From positions 1-64,000 of the forward strand of contig JAFGMO010000039.1 of the NCBI GenBank assembly GCA_016927475.1: DNA of 64,000 nt. Direction: 5' to 3'. The notes under the pieces were generated by a model, which worked only from the letters and a program-made list of their open reading frames with translations, had not been told where the DNA came from and did not search any database. Source of the stretch: Candidatus Aminicenantota bacterium (GTDB taxonomy: Bacteria > Acidobacteriota > Aminicenantia > Aminicenantales > Aminicenantaceae). Both the position numbers and the translations under genes were made by a program. Position 1 is the first letter of the stretch. Every line of letters starts with the position of its first letter. This document shows positions 16,972 through 26,237 of the stretch, piece after piece.

Positions 16972-17843
16972 TCAGAACACGAAGCAGGAGGAATAGCAAA
17001 AATGGGGATATGGGCATAGGAAATGACCTTTTCGGTCGTGCTCCCCAAAAAGAACCGTTCAAGTTTACTTTGAGTGCAGGTGGAAATAACAATCATATCA
17101 ATTTTATGTGTTTCTGCGTAATCCACAATACCCACAGCCGCATTGACGGCTCGAGTAACATCTTCTTTAATTCGAATGTCTTCTTTTTCTTTTTTCTTTC
17201 TACTTTTCAGCTTCTTCATTACCGAATCAAATATTTCGTCCAGAACCCGGGGGGGAAACTCATGATCATGCAACTCGAGTACGTGAAGAAAAACCAGGTC
17301 GGCATCCAGACCTTTGGCCAACCGCCAGGCATAGTCCCTTTCGATATCTTCCTGGTCGGAAAAATCCGTCGGAACAAGAATCTTCTTTAAATGGTGTTTC
17401 ATTCCTTTTTTGGTCAGGAGAACAGGGCAGGGGGAATGGTGAAGAACCTGATTGGCGACACTGCCGATAAACAATTTCTCTATGGCGGACATCCCCCGTT
17501 TTCCAATGACGATCAGATCTGCTTTTTCTTCTTCGGCCGTCTCGACGATCTTTTTAGCGGAGTTTCCTTCTTTGATAAGCGTTTTAAAGGAAAGATTCCT
17601 GGTCTTTTTTATATTTTCCAGCCTTTTCCCGGCCTCGTTCTTCAAGGCATTTATTCTTCTGACCAGCTCACCTCTAATGACCGCAGCCGTATCATACATA
17701 GCCGGAGAAAAATCCGGAACGACATGAAGCGCCAGAATCTCAGCTTTAAAAGTTCGGGCAATCTTATCAGCATAAACCAATGCTTCCTGTGCCTCATCAG
17801 AAAAATCCGTCGTCCATAATATTTTTTTTATAAATTTCTTCAT
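16968..17843 (-). CDS. tandem universal stress protein (two UspA domains)
   Basis: 291 residues in two Usp domains (about 4-146 and 151-285). The first has the ATP-binding pattern G-x2-G-x9-G-S intact (GKRGMSAIEKLFIGS). In the second the leading glycines are replaced (STCTQSKLERFFLGS), so only one competent nucleotide site is expected. GAGGAGAAAAGG lies directly before the ATG at 17843, and a TATACT hexamer at 17859-17864 (minus) is a plausible -10 box, making this the first gene of the usp-dprA-topA-xerC operon. Usp proteins act in stress survival; the specific role here is unknown. Confidence 0.9.
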   Translation of the reverse strand: MKKFIKKILWTTDFSDEAQEALVYADKIARTFKAEILALHVVPDFSPAMYDTAAVIRGELVRRINALKNEAGKRLENIKKTRNLSFKTLIKEGNSAKKIVETAEEEKADLIVIGKRGMSAIEKLFIGSVANQVLHHSPCPVLLTKKGMKHHLKKILVPTDFSDQEDIERDYAWRLAKGLDADLVFLHVLELHDHEFPPRVLDEIFDSVMKKLKSRKKKEKEDIRIKEDVTRAVNAAVGIVDYAETHKIDMIVISTCTQSKLERFFLGSTTEKVISYAHIPIFAIPPASCSD

Positions 17844-17915
17844 CCTTTTCTCCTCAGGAGTATACCTTATTTGAATCTATTTATTTTAACAGGACTTAAA
17901 AAAAAGACAAGCATA

Positions 17916-19229
17916 TCACCCAAACAAGATCGAACCCCGCCCGCTGGTGAAAAACACCCCGGCAACCGCTCCCGTCATAAGACAGGCCAGCGTCGCCGCC
18001 AGAAGAGCCCTCAAACCGATACGGGACAGATCTTTCAATCTTTTAGGTGCAAGAGCTCCAATCCCCCCTACAAATATGGCCAAAGAAGCAAAGTGGGCAA
18101 ACCCGCATAGGGCATAAGACGAAATGATGATCGAACGGGGATTTTTAATCGTTCCATCAGCGATAAGCTGGGACAGGTGCTGATAGGAAACGACTTCGGT
18201 GGCTACCGTTCTTTCGCCGATGATCTTGGCCACCTCAAAGGCATCGGAAGGAGGCACCCCCAAAATAAGAGTAAAGGGATAAAAAATATAACCCAGAAAG
18301 GTTTCCAGGGACCAGTTGAAATCAAGACCGAACAAGCGGTTGATAAATCCCCCTCCCCAACCGAGGATAAGATTTATCAAGGCCAATATCCCCAGAAACG
18401 CAATCAATAAAGCTATGATCCCCCCTAACAATTTTAATCCGCTGTTGGCACCGTTGATGATGGACATGATCAGATTGTCTTCCTTTTCATAATAAGGCTT
18501 GACGTTTATGCCCAAGGTCTCGGGTTTTTCGGTCTCGGGAATGATGAGTTTTGACATGACAACCGCGGCCGGGGCGGAAAGCAGCGAAGCGGACATCAAG
18601 TGACCGGCAATCGTCGGAAGCTCCCCTTGAAGGATAAAGACATAAACGGCCAAAACAGTGGAAGCGATCGTCCCCATCCCCGCTGTAAGGATCGTGTTCA
18701 ACTCAGACCGGGTCATTTTATCCAGATGCGGCCGAATCATAAGTGCGGATTCGATGCCGACAAAAATATTACTGGAAGCGGAGAGGGATTCCGCACCACT
18801 TATCCGCATCAGCTTGGTAAATATATAGGCAAAACCACGAATCAAGAGGGGTAGTATTTTTAGATAATAAAGGGCTCCGACAAGGGCGGCAAAAAAAATA
18901 ATCGTCGCCAGCCCCTGAAATGCAAGAAAATACCCCAGGGAAGTTTCGCCGCTTTCGCTCACCGTTCCCGGCGGCAAAGCCAACCTTCCGAATACGAACC
19001 GGGTCCCGGCCGTCGCGCTCTCCAATAAGGCAACAACCGCCTTATTGATGAAAAGGAAAACCTTGGCGCCTGCCGGAACGAGAAAAACGAAGAGGGCCAG
19101 AAGCAACTGAAGAAAAATACCCCATCCCACGACACGCCAGTTTATGACTTTTCGGTTCGAAGAAAAGCACCAGGCTATTCCCGCTATTAGAAATATGCCC
19201 AGGAAACTTACCAGATTATATAGACTCAT
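17916..19229 (-). CDS. concentrative nucleoside transporter (NupC/CNT family)
   Basis: 437 residues with about ten membrane helices. It is a cation-coupled nucleoside symporter of the inner membrane. CNT features: the N-terminal helix set (NLVSFLGIFLIAGIAWCF), FVFGRLALPPGT, the gate segment AESLSASSNIFVGIESALM, the central NGANSGLKLLGGIIALL, and near the C-terminus LSQLIADGTIKNPRSIIISSYALCGFAHFASL, of which SYALCGFAHF is the family's late motif. A strong GGGGAGGC precedes the ATG. It stands alone between usp and yggU. The specificity (purine or pyrimidine) is not readable. Confidence 0.93.
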   Translation of the reverse strand: MSLYNLVSFLGIFLIAGIAWCFSSNRKVINWRVVGWGIFLQLLLALFVFLVPAGAKVFLFINKAVVALLESATAGTRFVFGRLALPPGTVSESGETSLGYFLAFQGLATIIFFAALVGALYYLKILPLLIRGFAYIFTKLMRISGAESLSASSNIFVGIESALMIRPHLDKMTRSELNTILTAGMGTIASTVLAVYVFILQGELPTIAGHLMSASLLSAPAAVVMSKLIIPETEKPETLGINVKPYYEKEDNLIMSIINGANSGLKLLGGIIALLIAFLGILALINLILGWGGGFINRLFGLDFNWSLETFLGYIFYPFTLILGVPPSDAFEVAKIIGERTVATEVVSYQHLSQLIADGTIKNPRSIIISSYALCGFAHFASLAIFVGGIGALAPKRLKDLSRIGLRALLAATLACLMTGAVAGVFFTSGRGSILFG

Positions 19230-19273
19230 GCCTCCCCGAAAATAAAAAAATGTTTAAAAGGATCATTCCAGGT

Positions 19274-19534
19274 TTAAACACGGGAAGCTCCGATCAATAC
19301 CTGTTTTCGGCTGGACTTTTCACCTCTGACAATGCGTACATCCGATCTGGGAAGACCGAAATAGGAGGCCAAAACCTCAATCACTTCTTTGTTGGCCGCA
19401 CCTTTGACTGGAGGAGAAAAAACCTTGATCTTATATTCATTTTCCGACACCCTGACCACTTCACGTTTTTTTGCCCTTGGCTGAACCTTGACCGTCACCA
19501 AACCTTCGGGAATATTTTTCCCCTCATTTTTCAT
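19274..19534 (-). CDS. DUF167/YggU-family small protein
   Basis: 86 residues. The fold is recognised from VTVKVQPRAKKREVV, YKIKVFSPPVKGAANKEVIEVLASYFG and the end segment VRIVRGEKSSRKQVLI. Function is unknown. The gene usually sits beside yggT, as it does here (4 bp downstream of it on the minus strand), so co-expression is likely. Confidence 0.9.
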   Translation of the reverse strand: MKNEGKNIPEGLVTVKVQPRAKKREVVRVSENEYKIKVFSPPVKGAANKEVIEVLASYFGLPRSDVRIVRGEKSSRKQVLIGASRV

Positions 19535-19538
19535 GGCG

Positions 19539-19862
19539 TTAAAAGTATAAAGTCTCCTGCCTTAGTAGGGACCTGCCATATAAAGCCAGCGTCTTGACTA
19601 AAAAAGTGTCGATGAACAGGATCAATAAAACAACGATGATGGGACTAATATCCAATCCGCCGAAACGGTAAGGAGGAACCCATTTGCGAATCGGCTTGAG
19701 CAATGGCTCCGTCAGTTTGAAAAGGAGAACATAAACCTGATAAAGAGACGGCACATTGATCCAGGAAAAAACCGCCCTGAGAATGACTATCCAAACATAA
19801 ACCATCAAAACGATATGTAAAATTCTGGAAACTGCGATCAGAAAGTTTGCTAAAAGCACCAC
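19539..19862 (-). CDS. YggT-family membrane protein
   Basis: 107 residues, GTG start (a second GTG follows immediately). It has two YGGT-type hydrophobic segments: VLMVYVWIVILRAVFSWI near the N-terminus and LDISPIIVVLLILFIDTFLV near the C-terminus, with the linker LTEPLLKPIRKWVPP. The family is often associated with cell division and envelope functions; activity undefined. Directly upstream of the yggU-like gene. Confidence 0.9.
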   Translation of the reverse strand: MVLLANFLIAVSRILHIVLMVYVWIVILRAVFSWINVPSLYQVYVLLFKLTEPLLKPIRKWVPPYRFGGLDISPIIVVLLILFIDTFLVKTLALYGRSLLRQETLYF

Positions 19863-19901
19863 TTTTACCTCATTTTACCATTCAAACTTAATGACTGCTC
19901 T

Positions 19902-20684
19902 TTATAAAGGATGTTTTTTCCCCCTGCTGCAGAGATCTTCTAGCTGTTCCAGCGTGACAACATAACCGGACAAAAACAGGGAAATATTCGGCCGCATCGG
20001 ATCATTGGATTTTATAAGGATGCTGTCCCTAAAGATACCCGGCTTTTCGGCCCGGCCGATATCTATAAAAACTTCAACATCACGGCCGGGAGAGACCTTG
20101 ACAGGAAATGAATTTTTTTCCCCGTTAACCATAAATTCGGCTTGCCGGTGCAAACAGGAAAAGGAGAGTTCTCTTTCCCCGATATTCTTTACTTTAAAAG
20201 CGTGCCGTATTTTTTCTTTCTCTATCACAAGGCCGACATCGGCCGTATATTGTTCGAGAGCTATCCTCGGACGCGGGGGAACTTCGATGTCAGCCTCAAC
20301 AAAAATCTGAAATTTTTCCCGGTCGGGATCGTTGGTGTCCAAAAAAATATATTTCCGGACCTTATCGCTATATCCCCTGGAATTGAATGTCACTTTCAAC
20401 GTGCCTTCTTCTCCGGGAGGAATGATTTTTTTTGATAGAATCACCGCCGTGCATCCGCAGGAAGCCCGAACATTAAAAATTTCAAGAGGTGCGCCGCCCT
20501 CGTTTTTGAATTTAAAAATATGGGTAAGGACATCACCTTGTTTGATTTCTCCAAAATCCCATGACTTTTCCGAGACGCTCAACTTAGGATTTTTTTCCGC
20601 TCCGGTGGACAAGGCATAAGAGAAGGCACCGGTTAATATTGCTAAAAAAAACACCCATGTTTTTATCAAAGAATGTTTGACCAT
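19902..20684 (-). CDS. DUF1573 secreted protein (Ig-like repeats)
   Basis: 260 residues from the ATG at 20684, which has GGAGG 5-6 nt upstream (a GTG four codons earlier would overlap that SD). A signal peptide covers about 1-26. The first DUF1573 unit contains SWDFGEIKQGDVLTHIFKFKNEG and the family's CGCT motif (RASCGCTAV). A second, more diverged unit follows (YTADVGLVIEKEKIRHAFKVKN). These are beta-sandwich modules of the ASPM/Hydin type found on cell-surface or periplasmic proteins. Function unknown. Confidence 0.88.
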   Translation of the reverse strand: MVKHSLIKTWVFFLAILTGAFSYALSTGAEKNPKLSVSEKSWDFGEIKQGDVLTHIFKFKNEGGAPLEIFNVRASCGCTAVILSKKIIPPGEEGTLKVTFNSRGYSDKVRKYIFLDTNDPDREKFQIFVEADIEVPPRPRIALEQYTADVGLVIEKEKIRHAFKVKNIGERELSFSCLHRQAEFMVNGEKNSFPVKVSPGRDVEVFIDIGRAEKPGIFRDSILIKSNDPMRPNISLFLSGYVVTLEQLEDLCSRGKKHPL

Positions 20685-20885
20685 TTGGACCTCCACAATT
20701 CTTGTGTTTGAGCAGTCAAACGATTGAACGAATAAGGCTAAATGTTACCATTTTTCTCCGAGTCTAACAAGCACCGGCAATTATGGTTGCGTCAGGCGGT
20801 TCTATTTCTTATAATTTCAATAAGCCTGTACCATTCATAACCAGTACCGGTAAATACATATAAAGAGCACAAGAAAGCGGGACTC

Positions 20886-22118
20886 ATGAAAAAAAACAAA
20901 GTAACAATTTTGTTGATTCTTGCCGGTTTTCTCCTATTCATCCCGAATATGGTTAAAGCCGGGCCATCCCAAATAAAGCTTAAAGTTATCACTGAGCTGG
21001 CCAATATCAGGTCAAACCCTGATATCGGGAGTACGGTCATCTGCCAGCTTCCCCTGAACACAATCCTGGAATCCACAAAGAAAGAGGGCGAATGGTATGC
21101 CGTAACTTTTACCCCTGAAAAAGGCGAAACAATATCCGGCTACGTCCACGAAAGCCTGGTTCTTGTCTTGGAAGAAGAACCGGTCCGTATCGTCAGGGAA
21201 ACAATCAAACCCGTTGAAAGTCCTCCCGAGAAAAAAGATGCGCAAGTCGAAAAACCTTCTCCTGTCGAAAAAAAGGCGGCTGAAACCGCGAGAAGGGAAA
21301 AACACGTTTTGTCCCACGCCATCGTCCCCTCCACGATCAAAAAATCCAAAACAACCCGCTTTGATATCCTCCTCAGCGGAGGACTAAGCTACATGGGGGC
21401 CGGGATATTGAACAAGGGAGCACAAGGATTGGCTGACTATTATCAAAAAATTACGACCGGCCAGGGACCCGGGGAAATATCTTCCCTGCACTGGGCAGGT
21501 GCATTCGGAGCGGAGTTTAACTTCTCCGTTTTTCCTAAGACAAACCTTGGTATCGGGATCGATTTTCTCTCTGGTAAAAAAGAAAGCCTTTTTGAGATTC
21601 CAGACTCCACGCCCGATATCAGTATCCAAAACAGCCCTAATGTTCAGGTTGTCCCCATATCATTGACGGTTACCGTTTTCCCTTTCTCCCATTTTTATGC
21701 CAAAACGGGGATTGAAATTCTTTTCGCTGAGTGCGGTTATTCCTACCTCATCCAGGAAGGGGAAGCCTGGCAAAAATGGGAGGGTACGGCCAAGGGCCAA
21801 AATATGGGGTTTCTGGGAGCCGTGGGATTGGAATGGAAACTCCATTCCTTTTTAAGCCTTTTTGTAGAGATCAAAGGACGCACATCCCGAATTCGCAGTT
21901 TGAAAGGGAAGGACACCTACACGGACTCAGGAGGGCTAACAGCTGTTGAGGAAGGCACACTCTATCTTTATCAGACAAAAACAGCAGACGGCAAATTTTA
22001 TGACCTGCTTTTCATCCGGAACAAAAGGCCGGCTGAAGCGGGAGTTTACAACGCTGAGGAAGCTGTCCTTGACCTTTCAGGAATTAGTCTTAGAACAGGC
22101 TTCAAGATTAAATTTTAA
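20886..22118 (+). CDS. secreted bacterial SH3-domain protein with a C-terminal outer-membrane beta-barrel-like region
   Basis: 410 residues. Signal peptide about 1-25 (cleavage after VKA). Residues 30-95 form an SH3_3 domain (ELANIRSNPDIGSTVICQL, GYVHESLV), usually a peptidoglycan- or ligand-binding module. A Pro/Glu/Lys-rich linker (about 100-145) leads to a region of about 260 residues with alternating amphipathic strands (FDILLSGGLSYMGAGI, TNLGIGIDFLSGK, FYAKTGIEILFAECGYSYL, FLGAVGLEWKLHSFLSLFVE) ending LRTGFKIKF. The terminal Phe and strand pattern are typical of outer-membrane barrels. The combination could link wall and outer membrane; inference. Monocistronic. Confidence 0.75.
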   Translation: MKKNKVTILLILAGFLLFIPNMVKAGPSQIKLKVITELANIRSNPDIGSTVICQLPLNTILESTKKEGEWYAVTFTPEKGETISGYVHESLVLVLEEEPVRIVRETIKPVESPPEKKDAQVEKPSPVEKKAAETARREKHVLSHAIVPSTIKKSKTTRFDILLSGGLSYMGAGILNKGAQGLADYYQKITTGQGPGEISSLHWAGAFGAEFNFSVFPKTNLGIGIDFLSGKKESLFEIPDSTPDISIQNSPNVQVVPISLTVTVFPFSHFYAKTGIEILFAECGYSYLIQEGEAWQKWEGTAKGQNMGFLGAVGLEWKLHSFLSLFVEIKGRTSRIRSLKGKDTYTDSGGLTAVEEGTLYLYQTKTADGKFYDLLFIRNKRPAEAGVYNAEEAVLDLSGISLRTGFKIKF

Positions 22119-22167
22119 TTTCCTTGTTTTACTTCAAATTCCGTTGAACCAACCCGGCTGCTGTTTA

Positions 22168-22746
22168 TTATGTTTTTATGTTCCGGCTGCCGGGCTTAAC
22201 CAATGGCTTCCCTTCCTTGCAGTAGGGACATGAACCTGGGGAATACATCACCACGCTCAAATGGACAACGGAATGAAAATCCTGTTTAAAACGGGCTTTT
22301 CTACCGCTCCGGTTGACAATCACTCCGATACCGACAATATTTCCTTCATGAGCAGTGACGACATCCATAACTTCCCGTACGGAACCTCCCGTTGTTATCA
22401 CATCTTCAACAACCAAAACATTTTCTCCTCGATCGATATGAAATCCCCTTCTTAACATCATGGTACCTTTTTCTCTCTCAGCAAAGATCGTACGTTTTTT
22501 CAACTGGCGCCCCACTTCCTGGGCGACGACGATACCACCGATTGCCGGAGCGATGACTACGTCGATTTTTTCATTTTTGAAATGAGCGGCGATATCTCCG
22601 CAGAGGATCCTGGCGTAACGAGGATATTGAAGAACCCGGGCACACTGAAAATACTGACCGCTGTGAAGGCCCGAGGTTAAAAGAAAATGCCCTTCAAGAA
22701 GTCCTCCCGCTTTTCTGAAGATACACAGCACCTCGTCTTTTTCCAC
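22168..22746 (-). CDS. pyrE: orotate phosphoribosyltransferase
   Basis: 192 residues, GTG start with AAAGGAGG 5 nt upstream. PyrE converts orotate and PRPP to OMP in pyrimidine synthesis. Visible: GHFLLTSGLHSGQYFQ (orotate loop region), DVVIAPAIGGIVVAQEVG, the catalytic Lys/Glu-rich loop RTIFAEREKGTMMLRRGF, and the PRPP motif VLVVEDVITTGGS. The C-terminal SPGSCPYCKEGKPLVKPGS is the Cys-containing tail found in one PyrE subgroup. A clear promoter lies upstream (22797-22825). No other pyr gene is near. Confidence 0.95.
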   Translation of the reverse strand: MEKDEVLCIFRKAGGLLEGHFLLTSGLHSGQYFQCARVLQYPRYARILCGDIAAHFKNEKIDVVIAPAIGGIVVAQEVGRQLKKRTIFAEREKGTMMLRRGFHIDRGENVLVVEDVITTGGSVREVMDVVTAHEGNIVGIGVIVNRSGRKARFKQDFHSVVHLSVVMYSPGSCPYCKEGKPLVKPGSRNIKT

Positions 22747-22796
22747 AAGATCCTCCTTTGAAATAAAAACTTATGCCTCAAATCAAACGAAAAGGC

Positions 22797-22825
22797 ATTA
22801 TACTCTAGTCAGGCATCTTGGGCAA
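22797..22825 (-). promoter_or_regulatory. sigma70-type promoter of pyrE
   Basis: On the minus strand, TTGCCC (22825-22820), a 17-nt spacer and TATAAT (22802-22797) lie about 45-50 nt before the pyrE GTG. Spacing is ideal. No attenuator-like hairpin is evident in the short leader. Confidence 0.65.
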
Positions 22826-22911
22826 CGTACAATCAAGGTACAATTGAGGTTCAATAAAGGTAGAACAATATCCTTTTCGAACATAGCCAAAAAATATAAA
22901 ATGTTTTTGCT

Positions 22912-24258
22912 TTGAATAAACACTCTAAACATCTCAGCATCTATTCCATAAGCATTGGCCTGTCGTTTTTTCTCTTTGTCATCGTCGCCTTCTTTATCCA
23001 TTTCACATTTCAGGCGGATGACTATCGTTTTCTCGCTTTTTCAACAAGTCAAGAGGGATTACCCCTGAACATATTCGGTTCTTATTGGGCGCGGGTTCCC
23101 ATATGGTGTATTTTTACCTGGCTTCTTTTTTTTCGCCCGGCTTTTACTCAAACATGGATCAGCATGTTTTTCGTTTTATTGGTCCACATCTCATGTTTCG
23201 TTCTGCTTTGCAAGTATCTCGTTCAAAAAACTCAAACAGAGATAAAGCATAAAAAGAATAAAAAGCTTACATTTTTGTGTGTTTTTATCCTTTTTATTTT
23301 CACTTTTTATCCCAATTATTATGAAATTTTATATTGGCATACCTGTTTTGCATATATTTTAGGGTTGTTTTTTCTTGTCTTGGGTCTCTATACGAGAAAA
23401 AAGGTCGTTGCGGTTTTGGCTTTGACTCTTTCCTTCCTTTCCTCTGAAATGTTTATTGTGCCCAGTATTTGTATTCTTCTCTTTCCTAAAGTTTTAACTT
23501 GGACGCCGTTCAGCTTCAAACGGAGCGTAAAAGATGTTTTAAAGAGCCTTTATCCTTCATGGATTTTTGCCGCCTTCTTTACGATTATTATCAGACTGGG
23601 ACTTTCCCTTTTATTCTCGCCTTATGCCTACGGAACCTCTTTCAGATTCAAAAAGGTTTTTCATCAAATAATACAGGCTTTATTATACCTTTTCACCATG
23701 AATTTTTATAAAACCTATTGGGCGGCTTCGATCGTTTTTATCATAGCCCTCATAAGTCTTTTTGCCTTCCTCTACAAAAAGAAGATTTTAAATTTTACCC
23801 AGATCATTTTGACGGTATTCCTTTTGATTTTTTCCACCGCCACTTTTTGGATTGTCAGATATAGCGCCGTCCGAGCATTATATGGAGCGGGACTCTTTTT
23901 TAACGCTTTTTTGGTCGTTTTTTTGTTCAGGGCTATAAAAGAGGGCCGTTGGCTTAAACCCATCACGGTTTTATCCCTCGTTATCGGACTGGTTTTTCTA
24001 ACCCATACGGCCATTATTTTTTTGACAAAAAATCACAATTTTTATGTGCTAAAAGAGCTTGAAAAAGATCTTATCTTCCAAATGGAAAAATGTCCTGAAC
24101 CATGTTGTATCAAACTCCATAATTTCAATGAAAAGATAAAAAGGGACTGGGTCCTTCCCGAACCGTCTTACTGGATTTATTACGCGACCTGGATAAAAAA
24201 CCGGGAGTTCAAAAAGAAAAACATCACCTTTCAGGCTTTTTCACAAAGCACAAAATGA
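22912..24258 (+). CDS. polytopic membrane protein, GT-C/GtrII-like (function unassigned)
   Basis: 448 residues, probable TTG start. About 11 membrane helices. After the first helix comes a DDYR segment (FQADDYRFLAF), the position where GT-C glycosyltransferases carry their acidic catalytic motif. A C-terminal soluble region of about 80 residues ends the protein. This shape resembles GtrII/DUF6056-like putative sugar transferases that use polyprenyl-linked donors, but no family motif is decisive. The gene is visibly richer in A+T than its neighbours, which hints at separate origin. It overlaps the end of the convergent methyltransferase gene by 28 bp. Confidence 0.65.
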   Translation: MNKHSKHLSIYSISIGLSFFLFVIVAFFIHFTFQADDYRFLAFSTSQEGLPLNIFGSYWARVPIWCIFTWLLFFRPAFTQTWISMFFVLLVHISCFVLLCKYLVQKTQTEIKHKKNKKLTFLCVFILFIFTFYPNYYEILYWHTCFAYILGLFFLVLGLYTRKKVVAVLALTLSFLSSEMFIVPSICILLFPKVLTWTPFSFKRSVKDVLKSLYPSWIFAAFFTIIIRLGLSLLFSPYAYGTSFRFKKVFHQIIQALLYLFTMNFYKTYWAASIVFIIALISLFAFLYKKKILNFTQIILTVFLLIFSTATFWIVRYSAVRALYGAGLFFNAFLVVFLFRAIKEGRWLKPITVLSLVIGLVFLTHTAIIFLTKNHNFYVLKELEKDLIFQMEKCPEPCCIKLHNFNEKIKRDWVLPEPSYWIYYATWIKNREFKKKNITFQAFSQSTK

Positions 24259-24884
24259 TGTGCATGCAGCCCCCGGAAAAGGGGGGTGATACGGACCGCC
24301 CGCAGGCCGTTTTTCTCCAATTCACATAGAAGCTGAGAACGGGGAATCATGCTGATCTTGGCCCTGCTTTTTTTAAACGTTTTCCTGAGTTTTCTTTGAA
24401 GTGCATGAATGGCATTGGCTTGATAATATGAGACGATAACCCATCTTGAGGTCACGCGGGCGAATTCAGCCAGGATGTTGTCGCGTTCATCGGGATCATG
24501 AACATGATGGAAAAACCGCATACAGAGAATAAACTCAAACGTATTTGTTTTGAAGGGAAGCCCTCGCTTCGCGTTTGCCACCACCCCGAAATGGGATTTC
24601 AAATAAGGGCTCCTCTTGACGGCCCGATCCACCATATGGAAAGACAGATCGCTGGAAACCAGGTTTCTTTCCCCTGATGTAATCGCTTCGGAAAACCTCC
24701 CATAACCGCAGGGAACATCCAGAATAAATCCCTTCTCTACCCCTGTTTGTCCGATCATCTTACGAAGAACTGCACGCTCGCGGGCATGTACCATCCTCTG
24801 GTCAAGACCACGGTATCTTCTTTTTTCATAATCCTCGACCTCATGTTTTTGAAAAAAATCATTTTTTTCCGGCTTTGGATTCAT
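24231..24884 (-). CDS. class I SAM-dependent methyltransferase
   Basis: 217 residues. Motif I is FILDVPCGYGRFSEAI, followed by the acidic VSSDLS, then NTFEFILCMRFFHHVHDP (motif IV) and ARVTSRWVIVSYY. The family resembles the UbiE/Methyltransf_11 group; substrate unknown. It is the last gene of a minus-strand set (kinase-like 26238-27056, glycosidase-like 24924-26234, this gene), 39 bp after the glycosidase gene, suggesting a role in the same glycan or lipid pathway. Confidence 0.82.
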   Translation of the reverse strand: MNPKPEKNDFFQKHEVEDYEKRRYRGLDQRMVHARERAVLRKMIGQTGVEKGFILDVPCGYGRFSEAITSGERNLVSSDLSFHMVDRAVKRSPYLKSHFGVVANAKRGLPFKTNTFEFILCMRFFHHVHDPDERDNILAEFARVTSRWVIVSYYQANAIHALQRKLRKTFKKSRAKISMIPRSQLLCELEKNGLRAVRITPLFRGLHAHHFVLCEKA

Positions 24885-24923
24885 TTGTTTTCCTTTCCTC
24901 TGACTCGTCTTCGGTCCGCTGTT

Positions 24924-26234
24924 CTACAGCTCTCCCCCTGAAATTCTAAAACTTGCGGGATCATCTTCAGGTAAAAAGACATACTGGGGACTTGGAGTGA
25001 CTATCAACCGTTCCAGGGATGAAAACCTTTCCTTTCCGTCCCGGTCGACAATCCGCCCTTTAGATGAGGAAAACCGGTATTCAAGAATCCCTTTTAAGGT
25101 CCAACAAACACAAAACACGGAATTTTTTTTGCGAAAGAAAAAAAGCTCAACTCCATTCCTACGTTGGCGGCCCGTGAATACGGCTCCCTTCAGCATTTGT
25201 GACATTGTTTTCAAGGCTTCGAAAGCCGGGCGTTTCCTCCATCCACCGCTCCTGCTGTCGATCAGTCCGTATCCCGGCGCCGTCAACTGCCACCAGTAGA
25301 TCCTTTGGGTGAAGCCTGAAGTCAAACCGAGAATATAATACCTGACCAGATAATCCGCCTGCTCCTTCTCACTGACATTTGGTTTTCCGGAAGCCGGAGA
25401 ATACCGTCCCGTTCCTTTCAAGGGCCAGTTGACCTCCGTTATCCAGAGTTCTTTTTTTTTGTTCAGGCAGGAATCGATCACCGCCCTGAGAAGCGCCAGT
25501 TTCCGGGAAATATCCCAGCCGAACTGGGAATTTTCCGGTGCTCCGACCCTGTCGACATAGAGAAGCGAGCTGATAACATCGAAAGAAACGGCATTCAAAA
25601 CCGGGGGGTAAAGATGAAACTCAAAGTCAATGACCGCCGGTCCGGCGGTCCGGACACCGTATCTGCCGGCTAAAGTAACAGCCGTTTCGGCCAGCTCGAT
25701 ATATTCATCGTGGGTCCAAACTCCCCATTTAGTCCGGTTCCAGGCATGTCCCACCTCAAAAAAGGAAACAATATCGCGCAGACGGGAAAAGGTTTCATCC
25801 AGAAAGTTCTTCCAATGAGAGGGATCAAGAACATCCCTCCGCTGCTGCAGGAGCGCGACACCGATATTTATTCCCTCGTTTTTAAGGAAACGGGCAAAAT
25901 CCTCAAAAAAAGCCATCCGTTCCCTCTCCCAGGAAGGCATCCGAAACAGAGTCTGGCCAATTCCTGCTTCTTTAAGAAGCCCGGCGATTTCTTCAAAACG
26001 CCCCACTTCGGGGGAAACGGACAATCCGAACGACTCTCCTAAGCTTACTGAAGAATCATACATTTTTTTTCGATATGTCCTGTAAAGAGAAAGGACGGGA
26101 ACGGCTTTCCGGAGATTGGAGCATATCTGACGAACATAGCTTCCGGCATGCCGGAGCAAAAAAAGCCGGCGTTCAGAGCGCAATGCCACATTGTGCGGCT
26201 GATCGGCGTAAGGATTCCACTTAAAATCGAACAT
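24924..26234 (-). CDS. clan GH-A glycoside hydrolase-like TIM-barrel protein
   Basis: 436 residues, no signal peptide, so probably cytoplasmic. A TIM-barrel pattern runs from about 75 to 350. FFEVGHAWNRTKWG carries a candidate acid/base Glu in the strand-4 position, and LWITEVNWPLKG carries a candidate nucleophile Glu in the strand-7 position; this spacing is typical of clan A (GH5/GH39/GH53-like). The first 60 residues, rich in Arg, are unlike a barrel and may form an adaptor. The start lies 3 bp after the kinase-like gene stop, so the two are coupled. I do not recognise the exact GH family or the substrate. Confidence 0.7.
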   Translation of the reverse strand: MFDFKWNPYADQPHNVALRSERRLFLLRHAGSYVRQICSNLRKAVPVLSLYRTYRKKMYDSSVSLGESFGLSVSPEVGRFEEIAGLLKEAGIGQTLFRMPSWERERMAFFEDFARFLKNEGINIGVALLQQRRDVLDPSHWKNFLDETFSRLRDIVSFFEVGHAWNRTKWGVWTHDEYIELAETAVTLAGRYGVRTAGPAVIDFEFHLYPPVLNAVSFDVISSLLYVDRVGAPENSQFGWDISRKLALLRAVIDSCLNKKKELWITEVNWPLKGTGRYSPASGKPNVSEKEQADYLVRYYILGLTSGFTQRIYWWQLTAPGYGLIDSRSGGWRKRPAFEALKTMSQMLKGAVFTGRQRRNGVELFFFRKKNSVFCVCWTLKGILEYRFSSSKGRIVDRDGKERFSSLERLIVTPSPQYVFLPEDDPASFRISGGEL

Positions 26235-26237
26235 GTT

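Noticed and set aside
22156-22198. CCCGGC...GCCGGG inverted pair at the end of pyrE as a terminator
   Set aside because: It is partly in coding sequence, the loop is about 30 nt, and there is no T-tract.
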